This document shows positions 18,952 through 28,297 of a stretch of DNA of 64,000 nt, one piece after another. Within the stretch, counting starts at the first letter, position 1. The number at the start of each line of letters is the position of its first letter. The notes beneath the pieces were generated by a model, which had not been told where the DNA came from, searched no databases, and saw nothing but the letters and a program-made list of their open reading frames with translations. A program made the translations under genes and the position numbers. Source of the stretch: DASWJZ01 sp963814905. GTDB lineage: Bacteria > Pseudomonadota > Alphaproteobacteria > Rhizobiales > Afifellaceae. Location of the stretch: the NCBI GenBank assembly GCA_963814905.1, contig CAWFEM010000013.1:124001-188000 (forward strand), read 5' to 3'.

Positions 18952-20481
18952 TTACGCGAAGTTCTTCGCGTAAGCCTCGAGAATCGACTTGAGCTTCGCG
19001 GTCAGCTCGTCGCTGAGCTCGGCCTTGTCGCGGATCTCATCGAGGACGTCCTTGTGCTCGTTGCGCATCAAGGTCAGGAGCCCGCTTTCGAACTCGCGCA
19101 CGCTGCCGAGCGGAAGCGGATCGAGCAGACCGGACGTGCCGGCATAGATCACCACGACCTGTTCCTCGACCTTGAGCGGCGAGAATTGCGGCTGCTTCAA
19201 CAGCTCGGTCAGCTTCGCGCCGCGGTTCAGGAGGCGCTGCGTCGCCTGATCGAGGTCGGAGCCGAACTGCGCGAAGGCCGCCATCTCGCGGTACTGCGCA
19301 AGCTCGCCCTTGATGCGGCCCGCGACCTGTTTCATCGCCTTGATCTGCGCGGCGGAGCCGACGCGCGACACGGAGAGGCCGACATTCACCGCCGGGCGGA
19401 TGCCCTGGTAGAAAAGGTCCGTCTCCAGGAAGATCTGGCCGTCGGTGATGGAGATGACGTTGGTCGGAATATAGGCCGACACGTCGTTCGCCTGCGTCTC
19501 GATGACGGGAAGCGCCGTCAGCGAGCCGGCGCCCATCTCGTCGTTCATCTTGGCGGCGCGCTCAAGCAGACGCGAATGCAGGTAGAAGACGTCGCCCGGA
19601 TAGGCCTCGCGTCCCGGCGGGCGGCGCAGCAGCAGCGACATCTGCCGATAGGCGACGGCCTGCTTGGAAAGGTCGTCATAGGCGATCACGGCGTGCATGC
19701 CGTTGTCGCGGAAATACTCGCCCATGGCGCAGCCGGAGAACGGCGCCAGGAACTGCATCGGCGCCGGATCGGACGCGGTCGCCGCGACGATGATCGAGTA
19801 GTCGAGCGCGCCGCGATCCTCCAGCGTCTTGGCGAACTGCACGACGGTGGAGCGCTTCTGCCCGACCGCGACGTAGATGCAGTAGAGCTTCTTCTTCTCG
19901 TCGTTGGCGTCGAAGGCGGGCTTCTGGTTCAGGATCGTGTCGAGGATGATCGCCGACTTGCCGGTCTGGCGGTCGCCGATGATGAGCTCGCGCTGGCCGC
20001 GGCCGATCGGGATCAGCGCGTCGATGGCTTTCAGGCCCGTCGCCATCGGCTCGTGCACGGACTTGCGCGGGATGATGCCGGGCGCCTTCACGTCGACGCG
20101 GCGGCGCTCCGAGGATTCGATCGGCCCCTTGCCGTCGATGGGATTGCCGAGACCGTCGACGACGCGGCCGAGCAGGCCCGTGCCCACCGGCACCTCGACG
20201 ATGGCGCCGGTGCGCTTGACGGTGTCGCCTTCTTTGATCTCGCGGTCGGGGCCGAAAATCACGACGCCGACATTGTCGACCTCGAGGTTCAGCGCCATGC
20301 CGCGGATGCCATTCTCGAAGGCGACCATCTCGCCGGCCTGGACGTTGTCGAGGCCATAGACGCGTGCGATGCCGTCGCCGACCGAAAGCACCTGCCCAAC
20401 TTCGGAGACTTCCGCCTCCTCGCCGAAATTCTTGATCTGCTCCCGCAGGATAGAGGAGATTTCCGCGGCCCGGATATCCAT
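18952..20481 (-). CDS. atpA: ATP synthase F1 subunit alpha
   Basis: 509 aa non-catalytic nucleotide-binding subunit. The P-loop is GDRQTGKSA near residue 170, and the signature region PAVNVGLSVSRVGSAAQ is present. The start ATG at 20481 overlaps the atpH stop by one base. Normal length and no anomalies. Confidence 0.98.
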   Translation of the reverse strand: MDIRAAEISSILREQIKNFGEEAEVSEVGQVLSVGDGIARVYGLDNVQAGEMVAFENGIRGMALNLEVDNVGVVIFGPDREIKEGDTVKRTGAIVEVPVGTGLLGRVVDGLGNPIDGKGPIESSERRRVDVKAPGIIPRKSVHEPMATGLKAIDALIPIGRGQRELIIGDRQTGKSAIILDTILNQKPAFDANDEKKKLYCIYVAVGQKRSTVVQFAKTLEDRGALDYSIIVAATASDPAPMQFLAPFSGCAMGEYFRDNGMHAVIAYDDLSKQAVAYRQMSLLLRRPPGREAYPGDVFYLHSRLLERAAKMNDEMGAGSLTALPVIETQANDVSAYIPTNVISITDGQIFLETDLFYQGIRPAVNVGLSVSRVGSAAQIKAMKQVAGRIKGELAQYREMAAFAQFGSDLDQATQRLLNRGAKLTELLKQPQFSPLKVEEQVVVIYAGTSGLLDPLPLGSVREFESGLLTLMRNEHKDVLDEIRDKAELSDELTAKLKSILEAYAKNFA

Positions 20482-21041
20482 CAGCCGACCTCTTTGAGCT
20501 GTGTTTTGACGGTCATCAATCTGGTGCGAAGCGACGTGTCGATCATGCGTGAGCCGACCTTCACGACAAGTCCGCCGAGAAGCGCCGGATTGACGCGCGC
20601 CGCAAGCGTCACGTCCTTTCCGAGCTTCTCCTTCAAAGCTTCTTTCAGCGCCGCGGCTTGCGCGTCGCTCAAGCGATGCGCCGAGGTCACCTCGGCGGTC
20701 ACCTCGCCGCGATAGCGCGCCGCCATCTCGCGGAACGCCGTGATCATGCCGGCGAGCGCGAAGAGCCGCCGGTTGCGGGCGACGAGGCGCAGGAGATTGC
20801 CGGTGAGCCCGCCGATTCCCGCCTTGTCGGCGACCGCGGCGATGGCGCGTTCCTGATCCTCGGCAGAGAAGACCGGACTTTCCACGAGCCGGCGAAGATC
20901 GGCGCTCTCGTCGAGCATCTTTTCAATGCTCACAAGCTCCCCCTCGATGCGATCGATCGAGGATTCGTCACGGGCAAGATCGAAAAGAGCTGAGGCGTAA
21001 CGTTCGGCAACGCCGGAAACGGAGGATGTCTGATCCGACAC
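20481..21041 (-). CDS. atpH: ATP synthase F1 subunit delta
   Basis: 186 aa peripheral-stalk subunit that ties F1 to Fo. OSCP/delta family segments are VAERYASALFDLA at the N-terminus and VTSAHRLSDAQAAALKEAL with NPALLGGLVVKVGSRMIDTSL at the C-terminus. It is the first gene of the operon. No Fo genes (a, b, c) are nearby, matching the split ATP synthase operons of alphaproteobacteria. Confidence 0.95.
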   Translation of the reverse strand: MSDQTSSVSGVAERYASALFDLARDESSIDRIEGELVSIEKMLDESADLRRLVESPVFSAEDQERAIAAVADKAGIGGLTGNLLRLVARNRRLFALAGMITAFREMAARYRGEVTAEVTSAHRLSDAQAAALKEALKEKLGKDVTLAARVNPALLGGLVVKVGSRMIDTSLRTRLMTVKTQLKEVG

Positions 21042-21412
21042 GCGCGGGTCTCTTCCCTGTCAATCGGCCCGGAGCAGCGGGCTAGGGGCTCTTTGGCAAA
21101 GGATCGGCAGCGCGATCCGGCAGCTCCAGGCCACGCGCGGCGTCGTCTAGCATGGGGTATTTGGCGGCGCAACACGGACCCGCCCCATTCCGGTCCTGAA
21201 ATCGCACGCCGCGTCGAAGCGGGCCGCGCCGGCGCGACGGCTGAGACCGTCGATCCTCCGAGTTGGACGCACAAATCCTGCGGCGCCTAAATTACTTATC
21301 GGCAATCCCGGAACCGTTTTCGGAAGCCACCCGTTTGTTGCCGCGAAGGGGCACGAGCCGAAATGCGTGCGGATTTCACAGTCCAGCGCGCACAGAACGT
21401 CAGGAGCACACT
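21042..21412. other. 371-nt divergent intergenic region between atpH and the BA14K gene
   Basis: No supported gene. It must hold the promoter of the atp operon (leftward) and of the BA14K gene (rightward). No consensus pair stood out clearly enough to place either one. Confidence 0.5.
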
Positions 21413-21823
21413 ATGAAAAATGCCGTCAGTGCAGCACTTGCCTCCCTGCTGATCGCAACGAGCATGGTTCCGTCGGCCGCTTCCGCCGCCCCGCGGAACA
21501 TGCATCGCGACAGGGACGCGTATGTCAGCAATTACTGCGCCCATCATCCCGGCGATCGCGATTGCCGCGACTGGAACAGGCACCGCAATAGCTGGGACGA
21601 CGCGCACTACAATCGCTGGTATCGCAGCCACCGCCACGAGTTCGGGCCTGGGGACGCCGCCGCCGCTCTCTTCGGCTTCGTGGCCGGTGCAGCGACGGGC
21701 GCCCTCACCGGCGCGGCGAGCAGCTCGCACGTCGCGGCCTGCGAGGCACACTACCGGTCTTACGACCGCCGCACCGACCAGTTCATGGGCTATGACGGCC
21801 AGTACCATTACTGCCGGCTGTAG
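21413..21823 (+). CDS. BA14K family exported protein
   Basis: 136 aa. A signal peptide (AVSAALASLLIATSMVPSAASA) is followed by a Tyr/His/Arg-rich body, a glycine/alanine-rich hydrophobic stretch (AAALFGFVAGAATGALTGAA), and the C-terminal BA14K domain (ACEAHYRSYDRRTDQFMGYDG, ending CRL). The family is named after an immunoreactive Brucella protein; function is not firmly known. The ATG at 21413 follows an AGGAG box. A UUCG-loop terminator follows. Confidence 0.85.
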   Translation: MKNAVSAALASLLIATSMVPSAASAAPRNMHRDRDAYVSNYCAHHPGDRDCRDWNRHRNSWDDAHYNRWYRSHRHEFGPGDAAAALFGFVAGAATGALTGAASSSHVAACEAHYRSYDRRTDQFMGYDGQYHYCRL

Positions 21824-21849
21824 TCGCACGTTCATGGAAGAGTGTCAGG

Positions 21850-21877
21850 AGAGCCGGCCTTCGGGCCGGCTCTTCTC
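21850..21877 (+). terminator. Intrinsic terminator with TTCG tetraloop
   Basis: AGAGCCGGCC (21850-21859), loop TTCG, and GGCCGGCTCT (21864-21873), then a short T-rich tail. It lies between the convergent BA14K and mazF genes and may serve both. Confidence 0.88.
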
Positions 21878-21882
21878 AGCCG

Positions 21883-22230
21883 CTATCCTGCAAGAAAACC
21901 TGAAACCGCCTGTCGCACCGCATCCCTCTCGGTCTTCCCGAGTGAGCCGACTGCGCGAATGACACGCTCGGGTTCGACGGTCGCAAGCTTCGAGGTCCTC
22001 ACGATCGAAGCGCCCGGAAGACCGGCGCGCTTCTGATCGCGAATATCGATATCGCCCGCGCGCGGCGATTTTCCCGCGCCGGTGATCATGGCAATCCAAA
22101 GATAGCCTTGCTTTTGAAGCCGTTCGTTCGAGACGATGACGGCCGGCCGACGCTTCTCGGCCAGCCGCTCGCTATACGGAAACGGGACGACGACGACATC
22201 CCACGCCCGAAGCGGGCGGTCAGAGATCAC
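21883..22230 (-). CDS. MazF/PemK-like endoribonuclease toxin
   Basis: 115 aa from the GTG at 22230, the usual MazF length. Family motifs are LRAWDVVVVPFPYS near the N-terminus, EKRRPAVIVSNE, and the conserved strand IVRTSKLATVEPERVI. MazF-type toxins cut mRNA or rRNA at short sequences; the specificity cannot be read here. The start overlaps the end of the antitoxin gene. Longer in-frame extension upstream is possible but would run through the antitoxin reading frame. Confidence 0.87.
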   Translation of the reverse strand: MISDRPLRAWDVVVVPFPYSERLAEKRRPAVIVSNERLQKQGYLWIAMITGAGKSPRAGDIDIRDQKRAGLPGASIVRTSKLATVEPERVIRAVGSLGKTERDAVRQAVSGFLAG

Positions 22231-22444
22231 GATAGAGCCGCTCGTCTTCCTCCGACCGCCATTCCTCGAAGCTCGCGAAGGGATCTTCTTCCGACGGCAC
22301 GACCTTCTCAACCGTCACCAGACCGGCCTCGTCAAACCGGAAGCGGATGCTGTCGCCGGTCTTCAGCCCGAGCTTCTCCCGCACCGGCCTCGGGATGACA
22401 GTCTGGAACTTGCTGGTCACCTTGGACTGCGCATTCACAGCCAC
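22220..22444 (-). CDS. AbrB/MazE-fold antitoxin
   Basis: 74 aa. The swapped-hairpin DNA-binding motif is SKVTSKFQTVIPRPVREKLGLKTGD, and the acidic C-terminus (EEDPFASFEEWRSEEDERLYRDL) would wrap the toxin. It overlaps the mazF-like gene by 11 bases. It lies downstream of priA on the same strand but has its own upstream repeat array that looks like an operator. Confidence 0.88.
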   Translation of the reverse strand: MAVNAQSKVTSKFQTVIPRPVREKLGLKTGDSIRFRFDEAGLVTVEKVVPSEEDPFASFEEWRSEEDERLYRDL

Positions 22445-22459
22445 GCTCCTTTCTTTCGA

Positions 22460-22487
22460 TCTTACAATCTTACGGTCTTACGTAAGA
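22460..22487. promoter_or_regulatory. Operator-like TCTTAC array upstream of the mazE-like gene
   Basis: Three TCTTAC copies begin at 22460, 22468 and 22476 (exact 8-bp period). The last abuts an inverted copy, making the 12-bp palindrome TCTTACGTAAGA at 22476-22487. It lies 16-43 bases upstream of the antitoxin start codon and is probably bound by the antitoxin. Confidence 0.6.
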
Positions 22488-22561
22488 CGAAAAAGCCATG
22501 AACGCAAGAAGCGCGACGTCGCGGCCGCCTTTCTGATCGGCCGGCGTCTTTTTCCTGCCCT

Positions 22562-24721
22562 TCAGAGGAAGCTGATCGGGTCGATGTCGATCGCGACCTT
22601 GATCGAGCCGCGCGCCTTCGGCGCCTTCCTGAGCCAGGCGTGCAGCCAGTCGTGCAGGCGGCCCGCGCTGTCGGATTGCGCCAGGAGCCGGAACCGGTGG
22701 CGGCCGCGCAGCACCGCGAAGGGCGGCTCGGCCGGACCTAGGAGCCGCACCCCCTCCTCCTGCGGCGCCGCCATCGCCATCGCCTTGGCATGCGCTTCTG
22801 CACTATGCCGGTCGGCGGCGGAAACGATGATCGACGCAAGCCGCCCGAAGGGCGGCAGGTGCCCGCGCCGACGGGTCTCGATCTCGCTTGCGTAGAAGGC
22901 CTCGCGGTCGCCGGAGACGAGCGCCTGCACCACGGGATGATCGGGAGAATAGGTCTGGATCAGGCCGCGGCTTGCCTGTCCGACGCGGCCGGCGCGGCCG
23001 GTCACCTGGGTCAGGAGCTGCCAGGTGCGCTCCGCCGCGCGCGGATCGCCATGGCTCAAGCCCAGATCCGCGTCGACCACGCCGACCAGCGACAGGCCGG
23101 GAAAATTGTGACCCTTGGCGACAAGCTGCGTGCCGACGACGATGTCGACCTCGCCGCGCTCGATGGCGCCGAGTTCGGCGCGAACCCGCTCCCAGCCGCC
23201 GAGCATGTCGCTCGACATGACGAGCGTGCGGGCGTTCGGGAAGCGGTCGAGCACCTCCTCCTGCAGGCGCTCCACGCCCGGGCCGATGGCGACGAGGCTC
23301 TCCGCCGCGCCGCAGCTCGGGCAGGCCTCCGGCCGCCGCTCCTCGTGGCCGCAATGATGGCAGACTAGGCGGTTGCGGAAGCGGTGCTCGACCAGCCAGG
23401 TGGAGCAATTCGGACAGGCGAAGCGATGTCCGCAGGTGCGGCAGAGCGTCAGCGGCGCATAGCCGCGACGATTCAGGAAGAGCAGCGCCTGCTCGTTTCT
23501 GTCGATCGTTTCCGTCACCGCCGCGACGAGCGGCGGGGAGAGCCAGCGTCCGCGCTCCGGCGGATGGCGCTTCAGGTCGATCGCGGCGATTTCGGGCGCG
23601 ATCGCGACGCCGAAGCGCGCCGGCAGCCGGATGTGCCGATAGCGCCCGCGATCGGCGTTGACGCGCGTCTCAACCGACGGCGTCGCGGAGGAGAGCACGA
23701 CCGGGAAGCCGGAGAGATTGCCGCGCACCACCGCCATGTCGCGGGCGTGGTAGGTGACCCCCTCCTCCTGCTTGTAGGCCTGGTCGTGCTCCTCATCGAC
23801 GACGATCAGCCCGAGGTTCGCGAAAGGCAGAAACAGCGCGGAACGGGCGCCGACCAGCGCCCTGACCTCGCCATGCGCGACCGCGCGCCAGACGCGCGTG
23901 CGCGTCTTCACGCCGACCTCCGAATGCCATTCGGCCGGGCGAGATCCGAAGCGCGCCGCGAAGCGGTCGAGGAAGGCGCCGGTCAGCGCGATTTCCGGCA
24001 GAAGGATCAGCGCCTGCTTGCCGCGCCGGAGCGTCTCGGCGACAGCCTCGAAATAGACCTCCGTCTTGCCGGCTCCGGTGACCCCGTCGAGGAGCGATAC
24101 GGAGAAGGCGTCGCGGGCACTTTCCCGCAGCATCGCCGCCGCGGCTTCCTGCTCTCCCGAAAGATCCGGGCGCGCATGGTCGGGATCGAGGTCGGCGGCG
24201 ATCGGGCGCGGCGGGATCGCGACGCGGGCGAGCGTGCCGCCGTCCAGCAGCCCGTCGATGACGCCGGGCGACACACCGGCGGCGGCGGCGAGGCCGGATT
24301 TCGACCAGGCGAGGCCGTCGGCTGCGGTGTCGAGGACACGCTTGCGTGCCGCCGTCAGGCGTTCGGGCGGCGCACCGTCAAGGCGCACGCCGATCATGGG
24401 CTTCTCCGGCTCCAGCGCCTGCGGGGCGCGGAGCACCATCCTCAAGACCATGCCGCGCGGGGTCAGCGTGTAATCCGCCACCCAGTCGACGAAACGGATC
24501 AACGCGTCGGGGAGCGGCGGCGCGTCGAAAATGTGCTCGATCTCGCGGAGTTTCTTCGGGGGGACCGCGTCGGGCGCGGAGGCCCAGACGGCGCCAAGCA
24601 CGATCCGCGTGCCGAGCGGCACCGCGACAATCGTTCCGGGAACGAGATCGCGGTCCGAGGCGTAGGTGTAGGGACCGTCGACAGCCACAGGCACGAGCAC
24701 GGAGAGGAGGTGCGCGGTCAC
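22562..24721 (-). CDS. priA: Primosomal replication protein PriA (3'-5' helicase)
   Basis: 719 aa from the GTG at 24721 (TAHLLSVLVPVAVDGPYTY). It restarts stalled replication forks by loading DnaB. The N-terminal fork-binding domain is followed by helicase motif I GVTGAGKTEVYF (about residue 213) and motif II DEEHD. The paired zinc sites (CRTCGHRFACPNC and CHHCG, CPSCG) lie at about 425-480, then motif VI with TGRAGR. The frame is open far upstream, but that part is antisense to fsa and lacks PriA similarity. It is divergent from fsa. Confidence 0.94.
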   Translation of the reverse strand: MTAHLLSVLVPVAVDGPYTYASDRDLVPGTIVAVPLGTRIVLGAVWASAPDAVPPKKLREIEHIFDAPPLPDALIRFVDWVADYTLTPRGMVLRMVLRAPQALEPEKPMIGVRLDGAPPERLTAARKRVLDTAADGLAWSKSGLAAAAGVSPGVIDGLLDGGTLARVAIPPRPIAADLDPDHARPDLSGEQEAAAAMLRESARDAFSVSLLDGVTGAGKTEVYFEAVAETLRRGKQALILLPEIALTGAFLDRFAARFGSRPAEWHSEVGVKTRTRVWRAVAHGEVRALVGARSALFLPFANLGLIVVDEEHDQAYKQEEGVTYHARDMAVVRGNLSGFPVVLSSATPSVETRVNADRGRYRHIRLPARFGVAIAPEIAAIDLKRHPPERGRWLSPPLVAAVTETIDRNEQALLFLNRRGYAPLTLCRTCGHRFACPNCSTWLVEHRFRNRLVCHHCGHEERRPEACPSCGAAESLVAIGPGVERLQEEVLDRFPNARTLVMSSDMLGGWERVRAELGAIERGEVDIVVGTQLVAKGHNFPGLSLVGVVDADLGLSHGDPRAAERTWQLLTQVTGRAGRVGQASRGLIQTYSPDHPVVQALVSGDREAFYASEIETRRRGHLPPFGRLASIIVSAADRHSAEAHAKAMAMAAPQEEGVRLLGPAEPPFAVLRGRHRFRLLAQSDSAGRLHDWLHAWLRKAPKARGSIKVAIDIDPISFL

Positions 24722-24877
24722 GGAAGTCGCAACCGCCGGGTAGTGGGGGTTGAAGTGCCCCCGGACGGCGCGCACGCGCGGGCGGGAGAAGGAATGGGCT
24801 GACGGGGGCGACTCATTTGAACTAGAAGGAAGCGCGAACAATATCTCCCTGCAATGTAGGTCACCCTCGGAAACGCC

Positions 24878-25531
24878 ATGAAATTCTTCGTCGACACGGC
24901 AGACGTCGCGGAAATCCGCGATCTCGCCGAAACCGGCCTCCTCGACGGGGTCACCACCAATCCCTCGCTGATCATGAAGTCCGGGCGGCCGATGCTCGAA
25001 GTGATCAAGGAGATTTGCGACATCGTGGAGGGCGAGGTCTCCGCGGAGGTCGCCGGCACCGACTTCGACACCATGATGACGGAGGGCAAGAAGCTCGCCG
25101 CGATCGCCGACAATGTGGCGGTGAAGGTTCCGCTCACCTGGGACGGGCTCAAGGCCTGCCGGGCGCTCCGCCAGCTCGGCCACAAGGTCAACGTGACGCT
25201 CTGCTTCAGCGCCAACCAGGCGCTGCTCGCCGCGAAAGCCGGCGCGACCTTCATCTCGCCCTTCATCGGCCGGCTCGACGACATCAACCTCAACGGCATG
25301 GAACTCGTCGAGGACATCCGCACGATCTACGACAATTACGACTACGACACGCAGATCCTCGCCGCCTCGATCCGCACGCCGAACCACGTGAAGGAGGCGG
25401 CGCTTGCCGGCGCCGACGTCGCCACGGTTCCCGCGGCGGTGCTGAAGTCGCTCGTCAAGCACCCGCTGACCGACAAGGGGCTCGATGCGTTCCTCGCCGA
25501 CTGGAAGAAGACCGGGCAGAAGATCGCCTAG
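24878..25531 (+). CDS. fsa: Fructose-6-phosphate aldolase / small transaldolase
   Basis: 217 aa. Either cleaves fructose 6-phosphate to dihydroxyacetone and glyceraldehyde 3-phosphate, or acts as a short transaldolase in the pentose phosphate pathway; the two cannot be separated by eye. The N-terminal MKFFVDTADVAEIR, GVTTNPSLI and the Schiff-base lysine in NVAVKVPLTWDGL are diagnostic. ASIRTPNHVKEAALAGADVATVP follows. Full length, divergent from priA. Confidence 0.92.
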   Translation: MKFFVDTADVAEIRDLAETGLLDGVTTNPSLIMKSGRPMLEVIKEICDIVEGEVSAEVAGTDFDTMMTEGKKLAAIADNVAVKVPLTWDGLKACRALRQLGHKVNVTLCFSANQALLAAKAGATFISPFIGRLDDINLNGMELVEDIRTIYDNYDYDTQILAASIRTPNHVKEAALAGADVATVPAAVLKSLVKHPLTDKGLDAFLADWKKTGQKIA

Positions 25532-25552
25532 GCGGGCTTGCATCCCATCACT

Positions 25553-25653
25553 GTCGTCATTGCCGGGCTTGACCCGGCAACCCATTCCGGCGCGGTTGCG
25601 CTCTTCGGCGGGGTCACGGAATGGATGCCATGGTCAAGCCACGGCATGACGAC
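25553..25653. repeat. 101-bp palindromic intergenic repeat, copy 1
   Basis: It begins GTCGTCATTGCCGGG and ends with the near-inverse GGCATGACGAC. The arms, about 36 bases each, contain small hairpins (TTGCCGGG-CTTGA-CCCGGCAA) and the inner box CATTCCG/CGGAATG. Related copies lie at 43421 and 44671. REP/BIME-like elements of this type are common in Hyphomicrobiales. Confidence 0.8.
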
Positions 25654-25748
25654 GGCGGAGGTCGGTTTCGATCGCAATCGGGCACTCACCGAAATTAAAG
25701 CCGAATCGGCGATGATGCGCTTCCTCCAAACGGGACACGCGCACGGCG

Positions 25749-26705
25749 ATGGCTGCCACAGCACACGACGACCGGCTTCTCGTCACGGCCGCTCCCGGTC
25801 TCAGGCAGGCGGCGCTCGACTGGGCCGAGCATCTCGGCCGCGAGCGCCGGCTTTCGCCAAAGACGCTGGAATCTTACGGGCGCGACCTCGAGCAGTTTCT
25901 CCGCTTCCTGACGGGGCATCTCGGCGAGCCCCCCTCACCCGCTGCGATCTCCGCGCTTCGCCCGGCGGACGTTCGCGCCTTCATGGCCGCGCGCCGCACG
26001 GGAGGCGCGGGCCCACGCACGCTCGGGCGGCAGGTCGCGGCACTGCGCTCCTTCGCCCGCTTCTGCGAGCGGCGCGGGATCGCGACGACGACGGCGTTTT
26101 CCAGCGTCCGCCCGCCGAAGCAGCCCAAAAGCCTGCCGAAGGCGCTTTCCATCGGCGACAGCGCCGCGCTGATCGAGATGGCCGAGACGCTGACCGAAGA
26201 GCCCTGGATCGCAGCGCGCGACATGGCGGTGCTGACACTGCTCTACGGCTGCGGCCTGCGCATCTCCGAGGCGCTCGGCCTGAAGCGCGAAGAGGCGCCC
26301 GTCGGCACGACGGATGCGATCCGCGTTGTCGGCAAAGGCGGCCGCGAGCGCGTCGTCCCCGTGCTGCCGGCGGTGAGGCGCGCCGTCGAGACTTATATCG
26401 GGCTTGTGCCGTTCGTGCTTGAGCCGGACAGGCCGCTCTTCCGTGGGACACGCGGCGGGCCTCTCTCGCCGCGGATCGTGCAGCTCGGCATTGCGCGTCT
26501 GCGCGGTGCGCTCGGCCTTGAGGCGAGCGTGACGCCGCATGCGCTGCGCCATTCCTTCGCGACCCATCTCCTGGGCCGCGGCGGGGACCTGCGCACGATC
26601 CAGGAGCTCCTCGGCCACGCCAGCCTGTCGACCACCCAGATCTATACCGGCGTCGACGCCGAGCGGCTTCTGGACGTCTACCGAAAAGCCCACCCAAGAG
26701 CTTGA
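25749..26705 (+). CDS. xerC: Tyrosine recombinase XerC (or XerD)
   Basis: 318 aa chromosome-dimer resolvase acting at dif. The full catalytic set is visible: Arg171 (CGLRISEAL), Lys196 (VGKGGRER), His264 and Arg267 (HALRHSF), His290 (LLGHASLSTT) and Tyr299 (IYTGVD). The N-terminal SAM-like domain covers about 20-110. I prefer XerC because xerC adjoins priA/fsa in related genomes, but separating XerC from XerD needs a tree. It is not a phage integrase: no attachment site or phage genes adjoin it. Confidence 0.88.
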   Translation: MAATAHDDRLLVTAAPGLRQAALDWAEHLGRERRLSPKTLESYGRDLEQFLRFLTGHLGEPPSPAAISALRPADVRAFMAARRTGGAGPRTLGRQVAALRSFARFCERRGIATTTAFSSVRPPKQPKSLPKALSIGDSAALIEMAETLTEEPWIAARDMAVLTLLYGCGLRISEALGLKREEAPVGTTDAIRVVGKGGRERVVPVLPAVRRAVETYIGLVPFVLEPDRPLFRGTRGGPLSPRIVQLGIARLRGALGLEASVTPHALRHSFATHLLGRGGDLRTIQELLGHASLSTTQIYTGVDAERLLDVYRKAHPRA

Positions 26706-26811
26706 TTTTGCTCCTTATTCTCTCCTTCACCGTTTCTTGAAGCGGGCCGCCTTTCCGCACCGCACCAAAAGCCGTAGCATTGCCTCCTTCGGACTCGACC
26801 AGGAGGTCTCG

Positions 26812-27054
26812 ATGCAAAAGCTCCTAACCGGCACCGCCGTGGCGTCGGCGCTCGTGCTCTTCGCCTCCGCCGGCCAAGCTTGCGATTTTCATGCAACGCA
26901 TGTGACGGCCAGCGTCCCGGCCGAAGAAGTCGTCGCCATGAGCACCGTCGACGAGGCAAAGACCCCTGTCGTCATCGCCACGGAAGCGATGAAGGCGGAG
27001 GCCAAGACCGATTGCCCCGCGGGCGATGCGAATTGCGCGCCGGCCAGTAATTAA
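26812..27054 (+). CDS. Small exported protein, unknown
   Basis: 80 aa. The signal peptide is QKLLTGTAVASALVLFASAGQA with cleavage expected near ACDF. The mature part has three cysteines (one right after cleavage, two in CPAGDANC at the C-terminus). The ATG at 26812 follows a strong AGGAGG box, and an intrinsic terminator closes the unit. No family recognised. Confidence 0.7.
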   Translation: MQKLLTGTAVASALVLFASAGQACDFHATHVTASVPAEEVVAMSTVDEAKTPVVIATEAMKAEAKTDCPAGDANCAPASN

Positions 27055-27083
27055 TTCTCCTCCGTGTTCTGATGTTGCGGCGG

Positions 27084-27114
27084 ACGCCGGCCCTCGGGCC
27101 GGCGTTCGTTTTTT
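27084..27114 (+). terminator. Intrinsic terminator after the small exported protein
   Basis: ACGCCGGCC (27084-27092), loop CTCG, GGCCGGCGT (27097-27105), then six Ts at 27109-27114. Confidence 0.9.
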
Positions 27115-27319
27115 CGCGCCCGCCAAAGGATGGCTGGTCGATCCGGTGCGGCACTGCTATGAGACCCGCATGATCGGGTTCCGCCACACCGCTCGACTTT
27201 GGATTCTCGACGCCAAGCGCGTCCGAGGCGGCATCTGATCCGACCCGCCGGACGCGTCAGCGACGCGGGCCGGCACGTCACCTCTCGCTCGCTTCGCCTT
27301 CCCGAAACGAGTGAGCCGC

Positions 27320-28297
27320 ATGAACAAAGACCAAAGCACCGAAGTCATCGCCGAGCCACCGACGGCCGCTCTCGCGGCTGACGCGACGCCCGCGCAGGGC
27401 CTCATGCTCGGTTATCTCTTCGCCGCGCTCGGCGCCGTGCTTTTCTCCACCAAGGCGATCATCATCAAGCTCGCCTATGCGGAGGGCATCAACGCGGAGA
27501 CGCTGCTCGCGCTTCGCATGGTGCTGGCGCTTCCGTTCTACGCGGCGATCGGCTTCGTCTCCGTGCGCGAGCGGCAGAGCACCGGGCGTCCGCTGCCGCA
27601 GCGCGCGCTCGTCATGAAGGCTGCCCTCGTCGGCGCTCTCGGCTATTGGTTTGCGAGCTATACGGATTTCCTCGGCCTCGTTTACATCTCGGCGCAATTC
27701 GAGCGGCTGATCCTTTTCACCTACCCGGCCTTCGTCGTCCTTCTCGGAGCGCTTTTCTTCGCGCAACCGATCCGCCGGCGGACGGTCGTCGGGATCGCGG
27801 TCAGCTATGGCGGCCTCGCGGTCATCTTCGCCACCAAGCTCAGCACGCTCGGCGCCGACGTGGCGAAGGGCGCGAGCCTGGTGCTCGCGGCGGCTCTGGC
27901 CTTCGCGCTCTACCAGCTCTTCGCCAAGAACCTGATCGGCGCGATCGGGCCGCGGCTCTTCACCTGCATCGCGATGAGCGGCGCCGCGGTCGCCGTGCTC
28001 CTGACCTTCGTGCTGACGCAGCCGCTTCAGAGCCTGATCGTCTCGCAACACATGCTTTTCTACGGGCTCCTGATCGCGATCGGCGCAACGGTGCTGCCGT
28101 CGTTCCTCCTGAACGCCGCGCTGCACCGCATCTCAGCACAGGCCAATGCGACGATCGGCACGCTCAGTCCCGTCGTCACCATCCTGCTTGCCGTCGTGAT
28201 CCTCGGCGAGGCTTTCACATGGCTCGACGCGGCGGGAACCGTGCTCGTGCTGGCCGGCGTCGGCTGGTTCACCCTCGGGGAGCGGAAAACGACGTAG
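27320..28297 (+). CDS. EamA/DMT-family permease
   Basis: 325 aa from the ATG at 27320 (a GTG at 27311 is a possible alternative). About ten membrane helices arranged as two EamA repeats: LMLGYLFAALGAVLFSTKAIIIKLAYAEG opens the first and GASLVLAAALAFALYQLFAKNLI opens the second. The family exports metabolites and amino acids; the substrate is unknown. The TAG stop lies inside a palindromic repeat shared with the convergent gluconokinase gene. Confidence 0.85.
   Translation: MNKDQSTEVIAEPPTAALAADATPAQGLMLGYLFAALGAVLFSTKAIIIKLAYAEGINAETLLALRMVLALPFYAAIGFVSVRERQSTGRPLPQRALVMKAALVGALGYWFASYTDFLGLVYISAQFERLILFTYPAFVVLLGALFFAQPIRRRTVVGIAVSYGGLAVIFATKLSTLGADVAKGASLVLAAALAFALYQLFAKNLIGAIGPRLFTCIAMSGAAVAVLLTFVLTQPLQSLIVSQHMLFYGLLIAIGATVLPSFLLNAALHRISAQANATIGTLSPVVTILLAVVILGEAFTWLDAAGTVLVLAGVGWFTLGERKTT

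Noticed and set aside
24722..25585. N-terminal extension of PriA through the fsa gene
   Set aside because: The frame is open but the sequence is antisense to fsa; PriA similarity starts at the GTG at 24721.
25749..26705. Phage or island integrase
   Set aside because: Length, position beside priA/fsa and the lack of attachment sites or phage genes fit a housekeeping Xer recombinase.
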